From Dermacentor variabilis (Eukaryota; Arthropoda; Arachnida; Ixodida; Ixodidae): a DNA stretch of 64,000 nucleotides. A program made the translations under genes and the position numbers. The notes beneath the pieces are model-generated. The model ran no database searches. It saw nothing but the letters and a program-made list of their open reading frames with translations, and was not told the DNA's origin. The first letter of the stretch is position 1; each line of letters begins with the position of its first letter. This document shows, piece after piece, positions 29,871 to 45,100 of this stretch. The stretch spans positions 42,485,277 to 42,549,276 of the forward strand of contig NC_134569.1 of NCBI RefSeq assembly GCF_050947875.1. The letters are read 5' to 3'.

Positions 29871-31570
29871 CGCTGTGCCGCCATTCGGCCGGCGTCCCCG
29901 TAACGTATAGAGACATTCAAATGCATTACGCAATTAAAAAATTTTTCTCGTGAATTGCACTGTCCTACGGTAACCTTTTAAGGAAAACAAGGGGCAGGAG
30001 CGTCCGAATCTTAATCCGGCGAAAAAAGGAAAGTAAAGAGAATGACATCTGACAAACCTGCAAACAGTGGCAGTATGTCCCGTCCTGACGCCTCAATCAG
30101 GGGCATAGCCTGCGGCATTACATGCGTATCTCGAGGTCGTCAACAACTCGCACTTACAGTAGAACAGACCGCGCACTTTGTCGGCGTCGGTACACACCCG
30201 CTTCCACGATCATCGCTCGCTGCAAATGGCTGTGCGCGGCAGTTTTGTCGCGCCCCCCGGTTTCACTCTGTTTTCCAAGGAGCGCGATACGAACCGTTTC
30301 CCTCCTCCTGTTGACTTAGCGCCAAACTTCCGATAGACGCGCACGGAAACTGCGCGCCCTTTAAGAATTAACCCTTCTGTGGAGCAAAGTGCAAGGAGCG
30401 CGCTCGAATTATCCTTGAACGGCTGCGGCGCACGGCCACTGGTGCTACGAAGAGAGGGCGCTAAGCCGGGGTAATGGCGCGACTGTCGCAGGCTCGCCCG
30501 GTTTTTTACGACCCTCCCGCCCTCCCGTGCCTGCGCGACATTGCCTGTCACGGCGCGGTACGCGCGAGAAGCAATCGGGCCAGTTTATAGGAGTGCAGTG
30601 TCGCCGTTGCGACCGTGCCTCTACCCGCGTGTATGACCCCCGTGGCTGTTGTTTTGCTATACACATGTACACACTCCTAGGCGCCTAAAGCCTCCAGCGT
30701 AGCCTGCGAGATGTATCCGCGAGGCTGGCGCGGAAGGGTGCCAGTTCGCGCGGTCTGTTCCGAACGAGCGGTGACGGAACAGGCGTGGTTACGCCAAAAA
30801 CCCGCTAGGTCGATAAGAAGCGGGCTTTTCTCTGTTGCGCAAGCGAGAACGAACGTTTGTCTGGAGCTTAGTACAAGCTCAGCGTGTTTCGTTCGTCTAT
30901 TCGGGCAAACTCGGCTGAGCTTAGTTAGAACGCGAGAGGCAACACTCCCATTGTGTTACATATTTTGTACCATATTATCATACGCACAAATTATAGACTA
31001 CCAAAAAGGATCTACATTTGAATAGCGCACTAATCATACAAAAAAAAACAATTTCTGATTTCTCAATTTTATTGTTGACATATGAAATTTTGATAACATA
31101 TCGCAGTTCCTTTGACCTACCGCCGTGGCACTTCTCTTCTGCCTGTGTTAACAGCATTTTGCTTTACTTCTGCAGCGTCAGGGCCACGCCGCTTCTGAGA
31201 TATATAGCGTGGCCCTGAAGGGGACGTTGAAATCAACTTTATGCTACACTCGAAGGCCTTTACAGCGAAGTACTTGGTGCCTCCGAAATGGTTCGTTATG
31301 CAGGTCACTTGGTTGTAAAGATCGCGCACGCACCATACACAATAGAACAGGAACATGATTATTTATTCGTTATGCAGGTCATTTGGTTTACTTGCGTTTG
31401 TTGTAGAGGCGTTCGACTGTGTAGCGCCTTCTAATGTCAGCGGAACTGGAACTTACGTTACTTAACTTACGAACTTAACTTACTAAGTCAACTGGAACTT
31501 ACCATTTGAACTCTCTTCTACTCGAGGCTCATCACCCACCAAAAAGTTTTTGAACCATCCCTCCGGGAAC
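29871..31570. other. CpG-rich block, no gene supported
   Basis: The stretch 30,200-30,760 is CpG- and GC-rich and contains a TTTATAG motif at about 30,583. It could be a promoter region or a GC-rich repeat. A short perfect hairpin (31,179-31,189 with 31,207-31,217) lies further on. No recognisable protein motif in any frame. Confidence 0.35.
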
Positions 31571-31572
31571 AG

Positions 31573-31718
31573 TGCCCTTGTCACGCCTGTTCATCAGCGG
31601 ACGCGTGTACACCTGCTCGCTCTCAAATAAGTCGGCGCAGCAAGTTGCCCTTGTCACGCCTGTTCATCAGCGGACGCGTGTACACCTGCTCGCTCTCAAA
31701 TAAGTCGGCGCAGCAAGT
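31573..31718. repeat. Exact 73-bp tandem duplication
   Basis: Copies at 31,573-31,645 and 31,646-31,718 appear identical base for base. Perfect identity in an otherwise decayed region implies a recent duplication or an assembly artefact. Confidence 0.95.
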
Positions 31719-32258
31719 TGCTTTCACTGTTTCACAGTTTTTGAACAGTGATTCATTAGCTTACAAGGGCCACATTCCGTCTTCTTCAAGAACCAGGAGC
31801 GTCACCTCCTAGACCTGAGTATCCGCAACTGAAATCCCTGGAGCATGGCCTAAGTGTTCGGCTCCTGTGCCTACGCCGTATAGCCATCACCTACTGCGGA
31901 TGTGCCCTGTGACTAGGGATATCAGAAGTGCTTGAAAAACGTAGGCTGAAGTCTAATGTTCTGCAGGTCTGTCCGTTAGTTAAGGGACAAAAAATTCGCA
32001 CTGTCATTGTTGCAGCACCTGAATCGCAGAGGGCTGCGTGCGCTTATTCTATGTCCTTTTTCTTGCTCTTGTTTTTGCTACATAAGCCTTACGGCAAATT
32101 TCCAGAAACAAACAAAAACGTTACACTTAACCTGAGCTAGCGTACCCAGTCCACATGGTGCAGCGTTCATGCGATGAGACAGATGCCAATACAGTCACTT
32201 CCATGGCCTGACTTGCCTTCGGAAAATGGCTAATTTTTATTTATCTAATTATCTGTTC

Positions 32259-32340
<82 letters not shown>

Positions 32341-34490
32341 CTTCCATGAGCAGGCTAGTCACTGTAATGACATTAGCTGACTGGAAAAGAGCAAACAATC
32401 ATGACGTCGATAGCGGTACCACAACTGTCGGCTGTTTTATATCTTATTCACCCATGCCGTGTACGCCATCGAGCCAACTGCAGTCGCCCTTTCAATGAGC
32501 GTCGGATTTCTACATCAGACAGTTTTGATTAATGCATCATTCCTCTCGATAAACGGTGCCCTAGAAGAAACCTCAGAACGTTTTGCCATGCGAATCGCGG
32601 AACAGAAGTCTCATTTGTCCACGAACCCTTACGATGAGACCCAAATATCTTCCTGTTGCTTCAGACATTCTGAGAAAAAAACGTTGCGTTGGACGCGATG
32701 CCGAGAACTTTTTCTTACAGCTGATGCTGTTATAGGGATTTCCGTGCGCATTCTGGGCATTTCCGTATGTACTCACCGTTGGTCGTTGTTGCGACAAGTC
32801 GTAACTACCAGATAAATATAGTCATCATACCGTCATGCCAGCCATGGCACAAAATAGTTACAAGAAAACTAAAAAAACAAGGCACATCAATTGGTTTGAA
32901 CGAGAAGGAATATCTTAAAACATTACTCTTTCAATGCCGCTTTTTCTTTTGGTTTTTATTTTCTTAATACGCTTATTCCTACCGCCAGAACCTTGGCCCA
33001 TGTTCCGTAGTGGGTGCGTGCCGTATTTGAGGCCTAAAAACAACGATAACGACGGCGACGGCAGCAGCGACGGTGATGGTAACATAAACAACAACACGAT
33101 GACGGCGACTTAGAGTAAGGTACAATATATTTTAAAAGAGGGGGTAGCCATATAGCCATGGTTACCTGCGGCAGATTTGCCTCTCTGGCGCAACCGCTGC
33201 GAATGTCTCATGCAACCGCGATACAGAGCGATATGGCGTGAGCCTTACCACTGACCGGCTATCGCTGTCACTGCGTCACACTCTGTAAGAAACAACGTCA
33301 CATTTTCTCTTTCCTTTTCGTTATGACTTTGCGAGCAGTTTAATTTCACCGGCAGCCGAAGCTGTTCGTTTCCGCAAACGTTTCACTAGCGACCACAAAA
33401 AAATTCATATCATCTTTGCGAACCGTCGAACACTTTACTCGTAGCACACAGAACGTGGAACAGGCGTGCTGTACGCGAGTACCGCGACAGCTGCCCGTGC
33501 TGCTAGTTGCCCTGCGTCGGTCCGGCGCCGAGCGCCGAGACGGGCCGGAGGGGCAAGCATCGCCTCGATAACCTCCACTCGATCACCATCAATGCAGGCG
33601 AGACGGCCCTGCTTCTTTCTTTCGTCTGTCCCTACTGGCCGCGCAGGCGCGTCTCGACGATATTTACCTCCCGGTGCTTGCTTCTTATTGCCCCGGCCCC
33701 ATCGTCGTTCGCGTCGTCCCTATTTGCCAGCGAGTTAGCTGTACGGCTGTTTTCTTTGTCTGACCAGCCTGTCATCAGCCTGTCTCTCATTCGATGGAGC
33801 GGGCCACCGGCGGCGCGCCTAACGTCAATTTCGCGTGACGCTCCGTCTTCGCCGGGCTGTGTTTCCGCGCGCCTATCTTTTTTTTTTTTTTTTACTCTCT
33901 CTTTCTCTATCTCTCCTCACATACGCACAGCGCAGCGGGAGTTCTATGCAATGAGGGAATGTTATGGGCTGATTATTAAATATAGTCATCGTGCCATGGT
34001 AATCCTCGATCAGAACTTCATTATAGCTTTTTTTTTTTTGCCACCAACTCTCATTAAGCACGTTCATAACTTTTGCAGCTTACCGGCAGTATCAATATTT
34101 TTTTTATGTGTTGCAGCCACCAAGACGTGACGTTCCTTTTCGATTCTAGTGCATCGAAGTATAGAATATTTCTTGCGCAAGAAGGCTAGGGCAAACGACC
34201 ATTGCATAACGTTCACTTATTTGACAGCAATATCTTGTAGATGTGTTTTCTTAAAACACTTGTTGTGTCCATGAAATATATACCCTTCGTTCAAGATAGT
34301 CGGCCTGTTCGACTTGTTTTGATTTCTTCCTTTCATTTTGTTCTCTTAATTCTGCTTACTATTTCATATTCTAGCACACTTCTTATTTAATAGTACAGGG
34401 ATGATTGACAGAGCACGCTGTTTAAAAACTAGTGTATATGCTTCCCGACCACACGATTACTTTTTCCACCTCGCTCCAAATATTATAGGG
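31719..34490. other. No gene supported; (TC)n microsatellite
   Basis: A (TC)n run spans about 32,262-32,336. The 207-codon frame at 33,507-34,130 starts in a CpG-rich block and ends in T runs; it has no recognisable domain. A GAC/GGC-rich trinucleotide stretch lies near 33,041-33,110. Confidence 0.4.
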
Positions 34491-34497
34491 CTCTCAA

Positions 34498-35012
34498 CCC
34501 TTTCAGACGCCACTTTATTCCGTTAAATGAAAACTTGCTTTCACCACATTTCTTGCATCTTCAGAATCATAGAAAGTGTGCAGCGGCAGAAAAGATTAAG
34601 AATTTTCAATTGTTTGTTGAATTTTGTCAAGTTTACAGAATGTGGTCTTCATGTGGAAACTCACTACAGGAACATTAAATATGAAAACATAAACTATCTC
34701 GTGTTGTCAAAAGCTTGAAAATCCTTATCTATCCACTTAAAATTATGCCTGGTGCATGACGTTGTAAAAACAATGAAACAAGTAAACCCGCTACATTCAA
34801 CATACTGACACCAAGTAATAGCGCCCAACTGTCTACATTCCCACTCATATTGCTCAAAAATTCTGGACGTTATTCAAAATTGAAGCACAGTTCCAACAAT
34901 AAGTGCTTGAAGATGTATGCGACAAATTGTAAATATCCTTACTTTCATCAGTGCTTTTGCGGTTTATGCACTCTCTTGCTGTACACAATCGTGTAGACCG
35001 CGTCTGAAAGGG
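34498..35012. mobile_element. MITE with CCCTTTCAGACGC ends, TCAA flanks
   Basis: The 515-bp AT-rich element begins CCCTTTCAGACGC and ends with its complement GCGTCTGAAAGGG (13 bp perfect). The flanks are TCAA on both sides (34,494-34,497 and 35,013-35,016). A CCC terminus next to a four-base duplication resembles piggyBac-type elements, but the target would be TCAA instead of TTAA. No coding capacity. Confidence 0.8.
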
Positions 35013-35016
35013 TCAA

Positions 35017-37519
35017 CCCTTTCAAGTATGGTCTAATTCTTCATTGACGCTCGTTTTTCCTGCAACAGTACGCATCACGTATTAAACGAAGCTCAAGCTT
35101 TGTTACCTTTCATTTTTCGCTATTCCTGTGGTAACTTTATTCCGTAATCTTTTTCTTTGATGACGCCTATGGCGGCGGTTCTTGTTATAGCCCCTTCCGT
35201 TGTCACTTTGTTCCTAATTTTCCAAGTGCTGCAGTTTCCCGGATGTTCCATACGCCGCGAGTACATGCCATCGATCCATCTTATCCAAACACACTCCTAA
35301 CCAAATACGTCATTGCTCGCTGTGCGCCGCAAAGCACACGCAAGACCTTGGCACGTGTGCCTTCGATTCACCACGGCGCAAACGCTCACATCTGGCGCAC
35401 TGTAGCGCCGTTCCAGTCCTTACAAGCGCCACAATTTTCACTGACAACGTAGAGCCACCCGCTGGACGTTATATATCGCACACTCACACGTCAACGTGCG
35501 TGCATATATACGTGCATGTCCGGACACGTATAAACACAGCCTCGTTCGCCGCGTCTGTTCGTCAGGCCTGACGTCCTTCGGAAACGTTTCGTCCTCGATG
35601 TCCCGCTGACATGGCATGCCTCGAGGTCTCTCCCGAGATTTCTCGCACGACATCGGTTTTTGCAGAGAGACCCCTAGGGACACTTTGTGATTTGACAGCG
35701 GACGCTGTGTGCAATGCAAGCACTTGGCGGCCCTCACTTGTCTGACTGAGAGCCGAAGAGCCAGCGGTAGACCAGGTCCATATCTGCACACTCCGCGCAT
35801 TCGGCAGCGTTTTGACTACTTTCTTCTCCGTGGATCCCTGTTTGTGAAGATAGGGCTGGGCTGTATTGCTACAACAAGCAGGAATTTTTGTATGCAGTAA
35901 ATATTATCATCTCTACTTCTCGTGTACATTAACCAAATTGTTTCGCTGCTAAGTGCCAAAGAAAGGACAATAACTTATAACAAAATTTGATGCAGTTAAT
36001 TTACCGAAAGGTATATGACAGTTTACAAGTAAGAAATGGCTGTTATACCCGTATGCATGCATTGTTTACCGAGTCGTTACATCTCAACAACAACAAAAAA
36101 ATTATAATGTCGTTTGTCCCGCGAACAAAATTGCTGACTTTGTCATTGTCAATAGCATTCGGCAACCAACATTTGTATAATATCGTCTTTCCCGCAAACA
36201 AATAACAATTTCCGCCTTGACGATTCCAAACGACGGAGATCACTCTAGGTGGCGCCACTTTTCTAGAAAAAGACGAGTGCCACTGCGCAAGAACCAAACA
36301 AAGAGTGCGCGCGTAACTATTATAATACTCATTTACCAAACTTGGGCTACCGCTAACCTCGCCAACCATTCTTTCTTTTGGGGCGACTTCACTGGGATCA
36401 AGCCATAGGGATGCTTTTCTTGCAGTTTACAATTTTATTATAGAGACGAAAAGAGTACCTTGCTGAATTTCTAGAATTATCAATAATTTCTATTATTTCA
36501 TTTTTTACGTTAACTTATTTTATCAAAATTTTTAAAAATATTTTCATGACACTTATAAATTACAGCTCTATCCTCCTACGCTCAACTATTCAAATATACT
36601 TTCGCTTTACTTCTAATCACACGGAAAACCGCCTGCTTGTTGGTAAATCCCCCACAGTGGGTACGCGCCACTGTTGAGGATACAAGACAAGACAAGACTT
36701 CATTTCCGCCTTTCTGAGCCTGTCTGAACTTGCAGAGCAGCACAATATGGAAAGCGGCAGTCGTTCAATGGAATAAAACGGCTTTATTAAGACTAGGATT
36801 GAATTCGTTTAGAACAACAGAAAGCCGAGCTAGTTGGTAAGGATTCATAATGCAAAGAAGGGGTAAGGCGTGCAGACACGGAAGCAACAAAAGAGATGTG
36901 GACACGGCGTTCGTGTTGTCCTCTGCAGGCACGACTGAAGTGTGTGCGTGCGATTTGCCGCTTGCGCGCGTCCCAAATAGTTACTTCTGCGGTGTCAGTG
37001 TGCGCAAGGAAATCGCACTGTAGAAAAGTGGACATGTGTCCGACTTCACGGCAGTCTGGGACGACATTGTCTCCTTACGCGCCAAGTGTTTGCCGCAGTT
37101 GAGCATCAACAAGCTTGCCTACGCAGTGGAGCTCATCGCCGGTACGCCGCTTTCATTACAACGCCCCAACCGCTAATGGCTTCATTTGTTGGCCCGTGAA
37201 CCAACTTGCTTTATGCACACACTTGCTTCGTTTACATGCCATGTTTATTTGTAGTAGGTTGAGGGAGCGCCGTCGCGCCTGCGAGTGGTTCGTACAGGAG
37301 CGGCCACGTGAGAAGCCAGCGACGGTAAAGCTTGCAAGCCAGCACGATTGAGCTTGAGAAATGTAGCACATATAGGGCTCCGGAAATAACTAAGGGTTGA
37401 TTGTTTTTATGCAGGGGCTTTGTTCCGAGTCTTTTTGTGCGAAAAGACAATGGGAATAAAAAATGGGATGGAGCTTACCTTGTCTAAATAATGTTTATTC
37501 ATTTATATACATTGTGGCT
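35017..37519. other. No gene supported
   Basis: At 36,826 CCGAGCTAGTTGGTA resembles the motif at 251 beside the first hairpin, so a related repeat probably lies here. The frames at 35,243-35,800 and 37,030-37,170 have no recognised domain. An AT-rich stretch spans about 36,420-36,600. Confidence 0.4.
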
Positions 37520-37523
37520 TTAA

Positions 37524-38678
37524 AGGGGTCCCGAACCACTTTTTATCGAAGCGGTGAAATGCATTTGAAGTCAAAATAGGCTACTGTATCAGAAGTACTC
37601 TGGCGCAAAAAGTACTTCAACGCGTTCAGCAGAAGCGGAGGCGGCGCGGCAGAGCGCGGCATGCCCACTATACGCTCCGCCTACCGAACGTCACCGTGGC
37701 GCGCAGTTCAAATTTGATTTTGGATGCTCACGTGGACGCCACTATTTCTGATTCTGGCGCCTACGGCGCGGCAGACGTTAGTAGCCAAACGTGCCGAACG
37801 CGGTTGTCCTCAGCGAGCCGCAGTGCATTCAGCCAGTAGACTCGACGAGAGACCACTGCGGTATGTATACGCTACGTAGCAGACGCGCAACAAACGGCGT
37901 CTGCTTTGTGCACGACAGGGCCAGAGCGATCGCTCGCGCTCACGTGCTCCTGTCTGGCTGCGCTACGTGGTGGCCGGTTCTGCTCTGGTCCAGCTCGATC
38001 GACGGAAAGCAGACGCATCCAACTTGCGCATTTTGAAGCGCTCTCCCGAGCTCGTTCCTTGCGAAGCGAAGTCTGCCGCAAAGCGTCTGACCAGGGGCGG
38101 CCAGGTGCGGGCGCGCGCTGGCAAGCATTGTGTGTTTGTGTTAGTTTTGTGTTCAAAACTACAGGCGAAATTGGCGAGACCCGACGGCTACGAAACCGAT
38201 AAGCAGAGCGTCCAAAGCTTAATTCCTACGCGGGCAGCCGCGGCCGAGCGTGAGCAGACGACGGTAGGCTTTTTCCGCAAGTACGTAATTATTATCGAAA
38301 TTCGAAAGCGTACTGAAAACCGGAAGCAATATTTTCGCTTACTTCAGCTTGTTTATTAAACTGCATCAATAAATATACACATTAACAGTGGGAAGAAGCG
38401 CACAGGTTCGAACACCCTTCTTATTTGATTTCAGCTATTGACCAATAGCTGCCGCGTACGGGAATCTGCCATATTACAAAATAAAGTGGCCATATAAACG
38501 AGTGACTAAAAGGCTTCTATTGCAAAGAGAGCGTTTGAGAGAAAGACGACTTCGCGCTCCACTTGCGAGCTCCACGCGCCGCGCACGACTGCAAAATTTA
38601 GCCTAGATGTTCACAGCAGCGTATGCTGTCCGGGGACTGTGTGTTTTCACCAAGCCCGAGGTGTGGTTCAGGGCCCCT
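37524..38678. mobile_element. TTAA-flanked DNA element, 1155 bp
   Basis: TTAA flanks (37,520-37,523 and 38,679-38,682) and inverted ends AGGGGTCCCGAACCAC and AGGGGCCCTGAACCAC, two mismatches in 16. The interior is CpG-rich at 37,620-38,260, and the overlapping frames there (up to 130 codons) have no transposase motif. It is another TTAA-type, probably piggyBac-mobilised, non-autonomous element, unrelated in sequence to the 12 and 17.5 kb MITEs. Confidence 0.8.
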
Positions 38679-38682
38679 TTAA

Positions 38683-40660
<1,978 letters not shown>

Positions 40661-41770
40661 GAAGAAACTAGAGACAATATCACAAGCCGTTCAGAGATTT
40701 ACTAACGAAGCCGTGCCAAGTCGTATAATATTTTATATAAAAACCGTGATTTCCGCTGCGATCGAACGACTACAGCTATCATGTCTGTCATTCGAAGTTT
40801 CATTTCTAGTACTTTGAGCAACCAGTCTATTTCCACCTATTTGCATATAATTCAGTCAGCTTGAATCCCGTCATTGCAGTGAAACTATGTTTTGCGCGAT
40901 TTATTTTTGGCATGCCCTGTCAAAAATGAAAAGAGAAGCATATTTACCATAATAAATCCTAAATGCAATAATCATGTATGAATCCGCATTACACCATGCT
41001 ACAGAAAACCTTATGTTCTTAAAATCACACTGGATTATTGGATATGGTAACTAATGCGCATATGTTATTTTTCTCCATTTTTAAAGCGCAGAAAATGTTA
41101 TCAAAATGTTCTAAAGGTTGAGCCTTTGTTAACTTACAATACAGTGCATTCCAACTTTACCGACGAACAACTAATCATATTCGAGCCAAACACCGTCTAA
41201 ACCTTTGACGTCACAAATAAGCTAACAGGGGAATTTAGTAGCCTCACCACCGGTCTTCTAATTTTGCGTTTTTTCTTTCGCCTGTTCTAACTGCCTTAAT
41301 TAATGATTTTTTGTTAATTAGTCGACTATTCTTCTCATTTTATTTTTTTGCAAGTAATGTCCGCCTCTTCGAGCACATCAGCTCACGGACTATTCTGCTA
41401 CCTGCCAAAGACAGCTTTGAAAATTTTTTTGAAAGTGTTCGCTGAAGCGCCCGGTATCATCTAGCAAGTGTCCTCCCGCGTGCACTGTACTCACTATTTC
41501 CCAGTTTCTATTTCTTTTCTTTTCTTACCCCCAGTGTAGGGTAGCAAACCGGACGCTCACCTGGTTACAATACAATTTATAGTTCATTGTGTTGTTTCCT
41601 ACGTTGTCACTCACTGCCTAACGCGAACGGTTGGGGATTGTGGGACTCATAAAGCGGTTGGTTCTGCTTCTTTACGCATAATTTCTTCCAGGAAGCTTTC
41701 TGTAAAAATAAAGTGCACTGAATTTAATTTAATTCACCTCCTAGCCTTTCCTCTCCTTCGTATCTCTGGG
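40661..41770. other. No gene seen
   Basis: AT-rich sequence with no recognised repeat or coding motif. Confidence 0.45.
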
Positions 41771-41838
41771 TCTCTACCTTATAGCTATAAGGTAGAGAGT
41801 CTAAAAAGAAGGTTCTTTCTTTAAACGGCCACTTGGCC

Positions 41839-41907
<69 letters not shown>
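41771..41907. repeat. Perfect palindrome, second hairpin, then (TA)n
   Basis: A perfect 28-base palindrome spans 41,771-41,798. Next, 41,825-41,831 pairs perfectly with 41,834-41,840. Then an uninterrupted (TA)n spans about 41,841-41,907. Confidence 0.95.
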
Positions 41908-41910
<3 letters not shown>

Positions 41911-41969
41911 TCTTGGCAACAAGTTTAACATTAGAACATAATTAACAAGAACATAATTTCTTGGGAACG

Positions 41970-42100
41970 CCCATACACTTACATTTACGTGCACGTCGAA
42001 GAAGCCCAGGTGCTCAAAATTAACCAGGAGCCCCTCAAATGCGGCGTCCCTCGTAAATGAACTGAGCAGGTTCGGGACGTTCAAGCCCGCAATTTAATTT
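41970..42100 (+). mobile_element. 5'-truncated tRNA-derived SINE
   Basis: Carries the SINE body (GTGCACGTCGAAGAAGCCCA, GTGCTCAAAATTAA) and an AATTTAATTT tail, in the same order as at 47.8 kb. The tRNA head is missing. Confidence 0.6.
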
Positions 42101-42110
42101 ACGCCGAGTA

Positions 42111-45100
42111 ATCTCGAAATGCTGCGTCAGTGTTATTATTTTTTATACGACGCATGCATTTTTCCAACAGTGGGACTCCATGCTTCCGAGCGATGTTAAC
42201 GCGCTTGTGCGTGCCGACATGTGCGCCATCAATTTCATTTGCGCGCGCCTTTCTCTCATTCGCGCTCGTCAGCAGCGCGTGCAGCAGGCGTCGACCTCGT
42301 GCGATACACTCATTGTGCGCGGTGTTTCTCTGCCTGTGTTATTCTGTGTCTTTTGTATCCCCAAATCCCCGTTTCTTTGTTTGTTTTTCTGTCCCTAATC
42401 CCTCTTAATCTTCCGGCCGTCGCCGCCGCGCGACTGCACAACATAGCTTCGGTCGAGCGTTGTTACGCGTCGAGTCCTGCCGCCGCACGGATTTTTCCGC
42501 TCGAAAGGCAGCGCGACGTCGTCTTTCTATTGCCCCCGATCACAGGCGTACCGTACGTGCCTGCCTAGTAGCAGCACTGTATGTAGATCAGAATATCTTG
42601 CGCTCGTACCTACGTTTAGAGACAGCGCCCTTACTCTCGATCCCGGTCGACATCGGTCGGCAGGGTCCGCGCAGGCGCTGCGGGTTCGTGACCGGGCAGC
42701 CGACGACAAAGTCGGGACGAATCAACACTGGCGGCGCGCACGGGATAAGAACCACGTAAGCGCTATCGCGGCCGTTCATTCCGCCGGTTCCAGCCGCCCG
42801 TAATTATGATGGTGATTTATACTGATATCTGCTTCGAAACGGGGATGTGACGAATATTCATCTAGCCAGCTTGAGCTAATCAATAATTTATGGTCATTAG
42901 CATTTCTTAGGAACTTCCCCAGCGTTATTATCGAGTTGCTTCGGTATAGAAGAAGTATATTGCCACATGCACATAGCATTTTTTTTTCCCTCTCTTGGCG
43001 GTGACCGTCTTCACGAAATTATCGCTGTAGTGTTATCCCTCGGCGCAAAGCGCATTCTCGGTAGCCAAAATTTCGTAATGTGGACACCTATTTGATGGCG
43101 AGACAGCCGTGTCTGATCAGACTGCGCGTGCGACGCGATTAGTACAGTGCTTCACACTCTTGCTTAGAGCCGCCTGGGTAGTCTTGCTTTTCTTTCCGGG
43201 CACAAGTTAGTATACGAAAGTGTTCGATTATTTACTTACTCTTTCTAGCAGTGTTCGTGCTTCTTCGCCGTCAATAGCCGTGACAGTATTCAAACATGGC
43301 TCTACCGACAACGCACGTGCTACCGCATCCTCACGCGCACAACAAAGACCAGGGGCAAGGGTAACTCGCGACAACTCGCTCGCTCGTATACCAGAGCGCC
43401 GACCTACTTACACAATAAGGCACTCGCGCCTCGCACCCAGGACATGCGCCGAAATGCGACCAAGAAGCGGCATTCGCTTTCGCACCTCGCGAGGCTGGCG
43501 AGAGCAGAGCAGACGTGTCAGGAAGAACAAAGACCTTGGGCTGAATTTCGTATACGCCGCGCGTGCGCATGCACACGTGTACTCGTTTGCGTGCCCTTCG
43601 CAGTTGTAATACAAAAAGGCACGCTGCATGAACAACGAGGCAGGCAGGCAGGAACGGAAAGGACATGGACTGGGCTGTAGAGAGGGACAGCCGAAATCCA
43701 GCAGGGGCAGCGCGAGATGTCAGGCGGAGTTTTTCCGGAGAAAGAAGAAAAAAAAACACAAGCATAAATGACGAGAACAAACGGTGCGATACGAAAATGC
43801 GGCGGTGCGTCGGAGACTCTTCCCGTTTGTTTGCTATGTACGACGAGGCGGCGAGCTCATTTCGTCGGAGAGCGCGCGGCGGAGCCGGCTCTTGGCACGC
43901 CACTGCCAATTCAGCGCGGGCCCGGCGGGCCTGCCTTAAGTCAACACGCGCTAGAGAGACGACGTGGATGGAGAGCGAGCGGGAAAGCAGCTTCTCTTTC
44001 CCCATTATCCGCCTGCCTCCTAACTGCACCCCGCATCGCTGCGCTGCCGCTATAGTCCTGGACGTCGTGGCTCTTAGAAACGTGCGCGGTGACGCATCGG
44101 GGCAGATTCGGGGCAAGAAAAGTAGAAACAGTACAACCGTCGAGACCCTCTGAGCTCGCCTCGCGAGCAGTGATTTGCGGCAACGCCACTGCAAGAACGG
44201 CACCGCTGCGTCTCTTGTTTTGTTGCCTCTGCGGTCGATTTGTCCCTCCAGTGTAAACAGGCTCCCGCTAACTTAGGGGCACTTGCACTGCTGACGATAG
44301 CGTCGCCCGCACAGTCTGACCCGGGAACTCATCACGCGGTTGGAGGACGACGGTTCTGGGTACCCTAGGGAGCGTATCGTCGCGCAAAATAACAAAGGAA
44401 CGAAAGAACCCGGAGAGCTCCTCCGACGATATACGCATATATACAGTGAAGGAGCGCCGCTATGTCGAGTGTCTCCCCGCAAAGCGAGCACCGCAGACAC
44501 AGAGCGTGCTGCGTTAACTGCTGCTGCGGAAGACGGGTAGTGCCTCCCGATATTTCCTATATGGGAGGCGAATTCACGCTAGGAACGACATGTGATTAGG
44601 CCTTTGTTTTATGGTTACGCAGGTCGCTTGGATGCTAACGAAACGGTAGTCAATCGTGTCTTCGATGATGAGCAGCCTAGGCTAGCTCATCTCTTTCTTA
44701 ATGTTATTTAGGTTTGTTTTCTAATAATAAAGTGCACGCCACACACAGGCATTCAGTGCAAGAGGAATGTACTTTCTCTCTCTCTCCCTCTCTCTCCCTC
44801 TCTCTCTTACTCTCGTTACGAAAACAGATGCATTACGCATGTTGCGCAAACAGAAACATTCGGAAGATATGGACTAAACTGACTAATCCGAGAGCAAACA
44901 AAAGAACGTTCACATTGCACGTGTAAAACCAAACACAAGAAGCTCAAATGCAAACGAGAGGGGTTTAATCACCTTATCGCTACCGCAATGTTGGCACGAA
45001 AGCATTTTTGATATTTCAAACCGCAGTTCCATTCCTCTTAGGTAGGGTTATATAAACCTATGTTATGTAAACAGCTTAAGTACCCTGGATACTTGGATCT

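Noticed and set aside
33507..34130. 207-codon plus-strand frame
   Set aside because: Runs from CpG-rich sequence through poly-T tracts; no domain recognised and low-complexity end.
43331..44203. 290-codon minus-strand frame
   Set aside because: Lies in CpG-rich DNA with competing frames on the other strand, no domain and no convincing gene structure.
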